A stretch of DNA of 64,000 bases from Kutzneria kofuensis. Its GTDB lineage: Bacteria; Actinomycetota; Actinomycetes; Mycobacteriales; Pseudonocardiaceae. This document shows, one piece after another, positions 17,982-24,944 of this stretch. The stretch's first letter is position 1; the number at the start of each line of letters is the position of its first letter. The notes under the pieces are model-generated. The model did not search any database. It was not told the origin of the DNA and saw nothing but the letters and a program-made list of their open reading frames with translations. The position numbers and the translations under genes are program-made. The stretch spans positions 124,001 to 188,000 of the forward strand of contig NZ_JACHIR010000004.1 in NCBI RefSeq assembly GCF_014203355.1, given 5' to 3'.

Positions 17982-20014
17982 GACTGTTCCCGGATCGGGA
18001 GCCGGGCGCCGTCCCGCAGGAACAGCGGGATCCGCTCGATCGGGGCCGCCACGGTGACCGCCTGTCCGCCCTCGTGCCGGTCGCCGGTCCACGCGTCGGT
18101 CCATCGGGAGCCGGCGGGCAGGTGCACGGTGCGCTCACGGGCGCCGGCCTCGGTGACGGGGGCGACGAGGAGGTCGGCGCCGAGCATGAAGGCGTCGTCG
18201 ACCCGCCACGCCTGCGGGTCGTCGGGGAACTCCACGAACAGCGGGCGCATCGGCGGCAGGCCGGTCTCGGCGGTGACCCGCATCTGGCGCATCACGTACG
18301 GCCGCAGGCGTTCGCGCAGGCGCAGATGGTCGGCGAGGATCTCGTAGACCTCGTCGCCGTAGGACCAGACCTCGTTGGGCAAGCCGGTCATGGCCGGCTC
18401 CAGCACCTGGGCGGGGCCGCGGAAGCCGTGCAGGCGGAACAGCGGGCAGAAGGTCCCGTACTGGAACCACCGAACCAGCACCTCGCGGTAGGCCGGGTCG
18501 TCCGGGTCGCCGCCGTGGAAGCCGCCGATGTCCGTGGTCCACCACGGAATGCCGGACATCATCACGTTCAGGCCGGCCTTGATCTGGGTGCGCAGCGAGG
18601 CGAAGTCGACGTCGATGTCGCCGGACCAGAGCGCCGCGCCGTAACGCTGGGCGCCGGCCCAGGAGGAGCGGTTGAGCGAGATGATCTCGGTCTCGCCGGC
18701 TGCTCGCAGACCGTCGTGCACCATCCGCGCGTTCTCCCGGGGGTAGAGGTTGCCCACCTCGAGACCCGGGCCGGCGTGGTACCGCAGGCCGTTCTGGAAG
18801 CCGGGCTTGAGCTCGGGCTCGCCGGCGTCCAGCCAGAAGACCTTGATGCCCAGCTCGTGGTAGCCCCGCCGGAGCTGCTCCCACACATACTGCCGCGCGT
18901 CCGGGTTGGTCGCGTCGTAGAAGGCGACCTGCGCGGAGTAGGCGCCGAGCCCCTTGTCCGGCCAGTCGGCGTGCGCGACCGGACCGTACTCGGCGCCGAT
19001 GAACAGGCCCTGGTCCAGCATCGGGTGGAAGTTCTCGCTCGCCGGGCTGACCGACGGCCAGACGGAGACCATGAGCTTGACGCCCAACTCGTCCAGCTCG
19101 CGGACCATGGCCGCCGGATCGGGCCACTCGGCCGGATCGAAGCGCCACTCGCCGAGGTGGGTCCAGTGGAAGAAGTCGCTGACGATGACCGACAGCGGCA
19201 GCCCTCGCCGCTTGTGCTCCCGGGCGACCTCCAGCAGCTCCTCCTGGGTGCGGTAGCGCAGCTTGCACTGCCAGAACCCGGCGGCCCACTCGGGCAGTTC
19301 GGGCGCATGGCCGGTCGCGTCGGCATAGCGGCGCAGCACGTCGGCGGGCCGGCCGGCGGTGATCCAGTAGTCGATCTGGCGGGCGCTGTCGGCCACCCAG
19401 CGGGTGCCGGTCTCGGCCAGCTCGACCCGGCCGATGGCGGGCGAGTTCCACAGCAGGCCGTAGCCACGGCTGGAGACCAGCAGCGGGATGGTGACCTCGC
19501 CGTTGCGCTGGACCAGGTCGACGACAGCGCCCTTCTGGTCGAGCAGGCCGTGGGTGTGCTGGCCCAGGCCGTAGAGCCGCTCGCCGGGGTAGGCACGGAA
19601 GCGCTGCTCGAGCCGGTGGTAGCCGTTGCCGGTGGCGGTGGCCAGGCGCGGTCCGGGCCACCAGAAGTGCGCGGGCTGCTCGGCCAGGAGTTCGACGCCG
19701 TCCTCGGTGCGCAGGAACGTCAGCCGGCCGGCCGCGGCGGGCAGATCGGGCGTGAGCCGGCCCTCGGTGCCGCCGTCGATGTGGACGGTCAGGCCGCCGT
19801 TGACCAGGGTCGCGGAGTGCTCGGCGATGGTGATCCGCGGCTTGCCACCGCTCGGCGGCGGGTCCAGCAGCGCCCCGGGCAGGTCGTCCAACAGCTGCCC
19901 GCCGGGAGTCGCGCGGACCCGGACGGCGTCCGGGCCCCACGCCTCGACGCGCAGGGTCTCACCCCTGGCCCGCCATTCGAGGGCGTCGCCGAGGTCGCGG
20001 AAATGCGGGGACAT
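17978..20014 (-). CDS. GH31 alpha-xylosidase-like glycosidase (second copy)
   Basis: A 678-residue paralogue of the 8267-10267 protein, without signal peptide. Nucleophile Asp lies in FWLDAGEPE and acid/base Asp in LWSGDIDVD; GIPWWTTDIGGF and RWFQYGTFCPLFRLHG follow. Compared with the first copy, the loop before the nucleophile and the region after the acid/base differ, so the two may act on different xyloglucan fragments. It heads the GH31-GH42-GH36-CBM13 enzyme operon, which begins just after the hairpin that ends the LacI gene. ATG 20014 is the start. The alpha-xylosidase assignment is by pattern; alpha-glucosidase is the main alternative. Confidence 0.9.
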   Translation of the reverse strand: MSPHFRDLGDALEWRARGETLRVEAWGPDAVRVRATPGGQLLDDLPGALLDPPPSGGKPRITIAEHSATLVNGGLTVHIDGGTEGRLTPDLPAAAGRLTFLRTEDGVELLAEQPAHFWWPGPRLATATGNGYHRLEQRFRAYPGERLYGLGQHTHGLLDQKGAVVDLVQRNGEVTIPLLVSSRGYGLLWNSPAIGRVELAETGTRWVADSARQIDYWITAGRPADVLRRYADATGHAPELPEWAAGFWQCKLRYRTQEELLEVAREHKRRGLPLSVIVSDFFHWTHLGEWRFDPAEWPDPAAMVRELDELGVKLMVSVWPSVSPASENFHPMLDQGLFIGAEYGPVAHADWPDKGLGAYSAQVAFYDATNPDARQYVWEQLRRGYHELGIKVFWLDAGEPELKPGFQNGLRYHAGPGLEVGNLYPRENARMVHDGLRAAGETEIISLNRSSWAGAQRYGAALWSGDIDVDFASLRTQIKAGLNVMMSGIPWWTTDIGGFHGGDPDDPAYREVLVRWFQYGTFCPLFRLHGFRGPAQVLEPAMTGLPNEVWSYGDEVYEILADHLRLRERLRPYVMRQMRVTAETGLPPMRPLFVEFPDDPQAWRVDDAFMLGADLLVAPVTEAGARERTVHLPAGSRWTDAWTGDRHEGGQAVTVAAPIERIPLFLRDGARLPIREQS

Positions 20015-20065
20015 GCGGTGCTCTCCTCGCGGATCGGATGATCTGGTTCAGGGCGCGCGGGGTCG

Positions 20066-20086
20066 GGCCGTGCCCTGGGCACGGCC
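20066..20086 (-). terminator. Terminator after the LacI gene of the importer operon
   Basis: A 9-bp stem with a 3-nt loop (20066-20074 and 20078-20086), extendable by 3 bp beyond one mismatch, lies 24 nt past the LacI stop at 20110. It separates the importer-LacI operon from the GH31 operon. Confidence 0.6.
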
Positions 20087-20109
20087 TGACGTGTCGGTTC
20101 GGGCCGTCG

Positions 20110-21132
20110 TCAGTGCGGGGCGGGACCGGTGCTCTCGCGGACGGTCAGGACGGGGGTGAGCAGGACCAGGCCGTCGTTCGGCCGCTCGCCGCGGCCGGCC
20201 GCGGTGATCCGGCCCATCACCTGCTCGACGGCGACGCGACCCAGTTGCTTGGTCGGGCCGGTCACCGCGGTGAGCCGGGGCGAGTACTGCTCCGCCAGCT
20301 GTTCCGGGCACAGTGCGACCACGGAGGCGTCCTCCGGAACCGTGCGCCCGCTGCTGCGCAGCAGGTTGAGCAGCGGGCCGATCGCCCCCTCGTTCTGCAC
20401 CACGAAGCCGGTGGTGTCGGGCCGGTCGGCCAGGATGCGGGCGAGTGTCCCGGCCGTGCTCTCGAAGGTGCCCTCGCAGGACCGGTGCAGGAACCGCAGA
20501 CCGCGCTGCTCGGCCCGGTCGCGGAAGCCCGTCAGCGTGCGCTCGGCGTACCCGGCGTGCCGCCGGTAGACACCGGCCCCGTAGCCGATGAACGCGATCT
20601 CGCGGTGACCGAGGTCGGCCAGGTGGTCCGCGCAGAGCGCCCCCGCCGCGGCGAAGTCGTGGTCGACGCACGACAGCCCCTCGGGATTGTCGGGCAGGCC
20701 GATGAGCGAGGCCTGAGTGCCCTGCGCGCGCAGCGCGGGGATGCGCTCGTCGTCCAGCTCGACGTCCATCAGGATCACGCCGTCGGCCAGCCCGCTGGCC
20801 GCGACCCGGCGCACGCCGTCAACGCCCTCGTCGTTGGTGATCAGCAGGACGTCGTAGCCGTGCTGGCGGGCCGCCATGGTGACCGAGATGGCGATCTCCA
20901 TCATGATCGGCACGTACACGTCGGAGCGCAGCGGCACCACCAGGGCGACGATGTGCGAGCGCCGGGCGGCCAGCGCCCGGGCGCCGGCGTTGGGGTGGTA
21001 GCCCAACTCGACGACCGACTGCTCGACCCGGCGACGCGTCTCCTGTGAGATCGAGCGCTTGCCGCTGAGCACGTAGCTGACCGTGCTGGCCGAGACGCCC
21101 GCGTGCCTGGCCACGTCGGCGAGTGTCACCAT
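20110..21132 (-). CDS. LacI family regulator of the sugar importer locus
   Basis: A 340-residue LacI repressor: HTH and hinge at the N-terminus (TLADVARHAGVSASTVSYVL), then the sugar-binding domain (GYHPNAGARAL, VVPLRSDVY, FIGYGAG). It starts at ATG 21132, 28 nt after the stop of the second permease, so it is the fourth gene of the importer operon and would be under its own control. The obvious candidate targets are the three TCGAA-N-CGCTTGAA sites in the promoter between the binding-protein gene and GH3. Effector and operator are inference. Confidence 0.92.
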   Translation of the reverse strand: MVTLADVARHAGVSASTVSYVLSGKRSISQETRRRVEQSVVELGYHPNAGARALAARRSHIVALVVPLRSDVYVPIMMEIAISVTMAARQHGYDVLLITNDEGVDGVRRVAASGLADGVILMDVELDDERIPALRAQGTQASLIGLPDNPEGLSCVDHDFAAAGALCADHLADLGHREIAFIGYGAGVYRRHAGYAERTLTGFRDRAEQRGLRFLHRSCEGTFESTAGTLARILADRPDTTGFVVQNEGAIGPLLNLLRSSGRTVPEDASVVALCPEQLAEQYSPRLTAVTGPTKQLGRVAVEQVMGRITAAGRGERPNDGLVLLTPVLTVRESTGPAPH

Positions 21133-21160
21133 CGGCGGTACTCCTGTTTTCTCTCTCGCC

Positions 21161-22135
21161 TCAGCCCTTGATCGCGCCGGTGAGCACACCGGTGCGGAAG
21201 TGCTTCTGCACGAACGGATACACGATCAGCAGCGGCACCAGCGTCAGCACCACCACCGCCATCTGCAGCGACAGCGGCGCGGTCTGGGCGTGGGTGGAGC
21301 CGAAACCGGAGTTGACCGAGCCCGGCATCCCGTTGCCGCGGTTGACGTACATGTACAGCACGTACTGCAGCGGCCACTTCTCGCTGTCGGTCGGCATGTA
21401 CAGCATGACGTTGAAGAACGAGTTCCAGTAGCCGACGGCGTAGAACAGCGCGATCACCGCGGTCACCGCCCGCGAGGTGGGCAGCACGATCGACCACAGC
21501 GTCCGCCACTCCCCCGCGCCGTCGATCCGGGCCGCGTCGATCAGGTCGGCCGACGTGCTCGAGTAGAACGAGCGCAGCACCAGGATGTTGAACACCGAGA
21601 CCGAGCCGGGCAGGATCAGCGCCCACCACTGGTCGTAGCCGCCGAGGCCGGTGACCACCAGGAAGGTGGGGATCAGGCCGCCGTTGACGAACATGGTGAC
21701 GATCAGCAGCACCAGCACGAACCGGTGGCCGAACGACCGGGACCGGGACAGGCCGTAGGCGCACAGCACCGACACCACCATGGACACGGCCGTGCCGACC
21801 AGCGTGATGCCGAGGCTGACCAGCAGCGCGGTGCGCACCGTCGAGTCGGTCAGCATCTCGCGGTAGGCCTCGATGGTCACCCCGTCCGGCCAGATCACCA
21901 GCCCGCCGGCGCGGTTGACCGCGCCGGGGCTGGACAGGCTGGTCACCACGATGATCCACAGTGGCACCAGGATGACCGCCAGCATGCCGGTCAGCGTCAG
22001 CCCCTTGGCCGCCTGGCCGACCGGCGTCGGCGGCTCCTCCCAGGGCGGACGGGCCGTCCGCCTGCGGCGGCGCGCGGCGGCGTCCGGTTCGGCGGTGGCC
22101 GTGGCGGCGCGTTCGATCGTGAGTGCGTTCGTCAT
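21161..22135 (-). CDS. Carbohydrate ABC transporter permease (LplC/ThuG type)
   Basis: A 324-residue inner-membrane permease. It has an Arg-rich cytoplasmic N-terminus, about six membrane segments starting at LTGMLAVILVPLWIIVV, and the EAA loop (EAARIDGAGEWRTLWSIVLP, read here as DAARIDGAGE) that contacts the ATPase. The family of GYDQWWALILPGSVSVFN-type permeases usually works with large lipoproteins. The start ATG 22135 overlaps the stop of the first permease as ATGA. The open frame continues upstream to 22894, but there it is only the other permease read in a shifted frame. Confidence 0.93.
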   Translation of the reverse strand: MTNALTIERAATATAEPDAAARRRRRTARPPWEEPPTPVGQAAKGLTLTGMLAVILVPLWIIVVTSLSSPGAVNRAGGLVIWPDGVTIEAYREMLTDSTVRTALLVSLGITLVGTAVSMVVSVLCAYGLSRSRSFGHRFVLVLLIVTMFVNGGLIPTFLVVTGLGGYDQWWALILPGSVSVFNILVLRSFYSSTSADLIDAARIDGAGEWRTLWSIVLPTSRAVTAVIALFYAVGYWNSFFNVMLYMPTDSEKWPLQYVLYMYVNRGNGMPGSVNSGFGSTHAQTAPLSLQMAVVVLTLVPLLIVYPFVQKHFRTGVLTGAIKG

Positions 22136-23076
22136 CGTCGGTACAACCCGTCCTCGCCGAAGGCGTGTGCCAGCTTGTTCGCGCCCCAGATCAACAGTAG
22201 CGAGATGATGCTCTTGAACAGGCCCGCCGCCGCACCGTAGCTGTAGTTGCCGGTGGCGATGCCGTAGTAGAAGGAGAACGTGTCGAGCACGTCCGCGGCG
22301 TCGTGGCCGACCGCGTCCCGCTGGACCAGGAACTGCTCGAAGCCGACCGACAGCGCGTTGCCCAGCCGCAGCACCAGCATCAGCACGATCACGCCGCGCA
22401 GGCCCGGCAGCGTGATGTGCCACAACCGTCGCCAGCGCCCGGCTCCGTCCGCCGCGGCCGCCTCGTACAGGTCGGTGTTGATGGCGGCCAGCGCGGCCAG
22501 GAACACGATGATGCTCCAGCCGGCCTCCTTCCAGATCGCCTGGGACGTGACCAGCAGCGCGAAGGTGTGCGGGTTGGTCATGATGTCCCAGGTGCCGATG
22601 TCGTGCGCGCGCAGGAACTGGTTGAGCACGCCGGCGCCGCCGAGCATCTGCTGGAAGACGGTGATGGCCAGCACCCACGAGAAGAAGTGCGGCAGGTAGA
22701 CCACGGACTGGATGAAGTTGCGCAGCCGCTCGGACAGCACCGAGTTGAGCAGCAGCGCCAGCGCGATCGGGACGGGGAAGAACAGCACCAGCTGGACGAA
22801 GCTCAGGTAGAGCGTGTTGACCATCGACTCCCAGAACAGCCGGTCGCCGAGCAGCTGGCGGAACTGGTCGAGGCCGACCCAGTCGCTGTGCCACACGCCG
22901 ACCAGCGGGTCGTACTCCTGGAACGCGGTGAGCAACCCGAACAGGGGCACGTAGTTGAACACCACCAGCAGCGCGACCGCCGGCACGGTCATCAGCAGCA
23001 GCGAGCGGTCCCGCCGCAGCCTGACCAGCCAGCTCAGCCGCGGCGGCCGGCCGGTGCGCAGGTCCGCGGTGCTCAC
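22132..23076 (-). CDS. Carbohydrate ABC transporter permease (LplB type)
   Basis: A 314-residue permease with six predicted membrane segments (first at LLLMTVPAVALLVVFNYVPL) and an EAA-type loop (YEAAAADGAGRWRRLWHITLP). It pairs with the following LplC-type permease to form the membrane channel of a sugar importer. The start is GTG 23076, which overlaps the stop of the binding-protein gene as GTGA, so all three importer genes are translationally coupled. The open frame extends to 24666 only as an antiphase shadow of the binding-protein gene. Confidence 0.93.
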   Translation of the reverse strand: MSTADLRTGRPPRLSWLVRLRRDRSLLLMTVPAVALLVVFNYVPLFGLLTAFQEYDPLVGVWHSDWVGLDQFRQLLGDRLFWESMVNTLYLSFVQLVLFFPVPIALALLLNSVLSERLRNFIQSVVYLPHFFSWVLAITVFQQMLGGAGVLNQFLRAHDIGTWDIMTNPHTFALLVTSQAIWKEAGWSIIVFLAALAAINTDLYEAAAADGAGRWRRLWHITLPGLRGVIVLMLVLRLGNALSVGFEQFLVQRDAVGHDAADVLDTFSFYYGIATGNYSYGAAAGLFKSIISLLLIWGANKLAHAFGEDGLYRR

Positions 23077-24752
23077 TGGCCGGTACCGTACTTGTTGAGG
23101 ACGTTGTCGGTCATCCACTGCTTGAGCCGGTCGCCACCGCTGGACTTCCAGCTGGCGATCGCGGCCTTGACGTCGGCGACCTTCTTCTTGCCGTGGTAGC
23201 AGTCCTTGATCGTGTCCTCGACGGCCTGCGCGGCGTCGGCGGTGGCCGCCCACTGCGGCATGCTGATGTTCATGTTCCAGAACACCGGCTTGGTCAGCGC
23301 CTTGACGTTGGCGGCCTGCCAGGCGGCGTAGTCCTTGGTGACGACGTCCGCGCCGGGACTGCTGATCACCGACTGCGGGGCGGCCAGGAACGGGTAGGTC
23401 TGCGCCTGGACGTCCTTCTTGCCCTCGTCGGTGAAGGTCGGCACCCCGTTCTGCCGGGTGTGGTGCACGCCCTCGACGCCGAAGTTGACCATCGTGTACT
23501 CGGCCGTGCCGTAGGGTGCGGCCAGGTAGTTGGCCACCGCCAGCAGCTCCTCGATCTGCTCGGGCTTCAGGTTGGCGTTGAGGTAGCTGATCATGGAGCT
23601 GGAGGCGCCCATGAACGTCCGGGGCGTGCCCTTGCCGTCGGCGGTGATGGCGTTGAACGCGCCGCGCCGGTAGTTCGGGTTCGCCGCGACGCCGGACTGG
23701 TAGTCGGCCAGAACCCACGCGCCCATGCCGCCCCCCTGGATCAGCTCCTTGCCGGCGTAGAAACGGGTGGTGGCGTTGGCGTTGTCGCCGGCGAGCGTGT
23801 CCGGGTGCATGTAGCCCGAGGTGGCCAGGCGGTAGTGCCAGTCCAGTGCGTCCAGGAAGGCCGGCATCTCGTACTTGTGCACCAGCTTGCCGTTGTCGAC
23901 CGACCACTTGAGCGGCACGTTCCAGGCCGAGAACATGTACGTCCAGATGTCGCCGAACGCCCACACGCCGCGCTTGGCGTCGGTCAGCTCCTTGCCCAGG
24001 CTCATCAGGTCGTCCGCGGACTTCACCTGGTCGCCGGTGATGCCCCTGGACTCCAGGATGTCGCGCCGGTAGAACGTGCCGCCGGCGATGGCAAAGCCGG
24101 TGGAGAAGCAGGGAATGCCGTAGAGCTTGTCGCCCCAGGCCCCGACCCGCCAGGCGGCGCTGGGGACGGCCGCGAGGTTGGGGTACTTCTTGATCTTGTC
24201 CCCGGCCAGGTACGGCGTCAGGTCGGCCAGCTGGGTGCCGGCCAGCTCGCCGACGTTGAAGTTGGAGTTCCACCAGCTCGGCAGGTTGATCCAGTCCGGC
24301 AGATGCTTGGACGCCGTCATGGTCGGCACGATCGTGTTGTAGTTGTTGCCGTCGGCCGGCTTCATCGTGAGGTTGACGCCGAGGGCCTTGCTCATGGCCT
24401 GGTAGAAGGAGTTTCCGGCGGTCGGCACGGTCCCCCACAGCGGCGTGACCGCCGTGTAGCTGCCGCCCTTGCCCGGCACGCCGGAGACCGTGGCGACCGG
24501 GTTGGCCGGGTACGTGAGAAAGCCGGGGTCGGTCATCACGTCGGCGCCGCCGGCGATGGACGGGAAGTCCGGCTTGAGGGCCGTGCTCGGCACGTAGGCG
24601 GGCAGCACCGCCTTGAGACCCGACTCGGTGTTCACGGTGCTGCTCTGGCTGCCGCTGCCGCCGCACGCGGACAGCAGGGGCGCCGCCGCGGCGAGACCCG
24701 CGACCGAGACGGCAGCGCTCAGGAAATGTCTGCGATTCAACTCGATGCCCAT
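23073..24752 (-). CDS. ABC transporter substrate-binding lipoprotein for a sugar/oligosaccharide
   Basis: A 559-residue protein. The N-terminus has a twin-arginine-like motif (NRRHFLSAA) and a lipobox LLSAC with the lipidated Cys at about residue 34, so it should be anchored outside the membrane. The mature part is long for a monosaccharide binder, matching the LplA-like class that carries oligosaccharides. It starts at ATG 24752. The gene is first in the importer operon and is divergent from GH3; the shared promoter holds three operator-like repeats. Given the neighbouring enzymes, xyloglucan-derived or related hemicellulose oligosaccharides are the best guess for the ligand. Confidence 0.92.
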   Translation of the reverse strand: MGIELNRRHFLSAAVSVAGLAAAAPLLSACGGSGSQSSTVNTESGLKAVLPAYVPSTALKPDFPSIAGGADVMTDPGFLTYPANPVATVSGVPGKGGSYTAVTPLWGTVPTAGNSFYQAMSKALGVNLTMKPADGNNYNTIVPTMTASKHLPDWINLPSWWNSNFNVGELAGTQLADLTPYLAGDKIKKYPNLAAVPSAAWRVGAWGDKLYGIPCFSTGFAIAGGTFYRRDILESRGITGDQVKSADDLMSLGKELTDAKRGVWAFGDIWTYMFSAWNVPLKWSVDNGKLVHKYEMPAFLDALDWHYRLATSGYMHPDTLAGDNANATTRFYAGKELIQGGGMGAWVLADYQSGVAANPNYRRGAFNAITADGKGTPRTFMGASSSMISYLNANLKPEQIEELLAVANYLAAPYGTAEYTMVNFGVEGVHHTRQNGVPTFTDEGKKDVQAQTYPFLAAPQSVISSPGADVVTKDYAAWQAANVKALTKPVFWNMNISMPQWAATADAAQAVEDTIKDCYHGKKKVADVKAAIASWKSSGGDRLKQWMTDNVLNKYGTGQ

Positions 24753-24781
24753 GGTGGCGGCGGCCCTTCCCCGTTGAAGTG

Positions 24782-24795
24782 TCGAAGCGCTTGAA
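24782..24795. promoter_or_regulatory. Operator-like site 1 in the binding-protein/GH3 divergent promoter
   Basis: TCGAAGCGCTTGAA, an imperfect palindrome around AAGCGCTT, lies 30 nt upstream of the binding-protein start. It shares the pattern TCGAA-N-CGCTTG with two other sites in this 192-nt intergenic region, typical of LacI-family operators. Confidence 0.6.
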
Positions 24796-24828
24796 CTGGC
24801 GGTGAGACTAGCGACACGTTTCCACGTT

Positions 24829-24842
24829 CGACAAGCGTTTCG
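24829..24842. promoter_or_regulatory. Operator-like site 2 in the same promoter
   Basis: ACAAGCGTTTCGA on the plus strand reads TCGAAACGCTTGT on the minus strand, matching site 1 in the opposite orientation. It lies near the middle of the divergent region. Confidence 0.6.
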
Positions 24843-24901
24843 ATGAGTCCAGAATCCGCACTGAACTGGGCCATTGACAGGCCAGGGGCCGCATGCGACG
24901 G

Positions 24902-24916
24902 TTCGAACCGCTTGAA
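24902..24916. promoter_or_regulatory. Operator-like site 3 in the same promoter
   Basis: TTCGAACCGCTTGAA lies 29 nt upstream of the GH3 start codon, so a bound repressor would cover the GH3 ribosome-site or promoter region. It matches the other two sites at all but the central base. Confidence 0.6.
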
Positions 24917-24944
24917 TTCCGGACTTCACCGAGGGGTTTGCCAC

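Noticed and set aside
22136-22894. Extension of the second permease to 577 residues
   Set aside because: The extra 250 residues are the first permease gene read in a shifted frame; the ATGA overlap at 22132-22135 gives a normal start.
23077-24666. Extension of the first permease to 844 residues
   Set aside because: The extension is the binding-protein gene read out of frame; GTG at 23076 overlaps its stop as expected in an operon.
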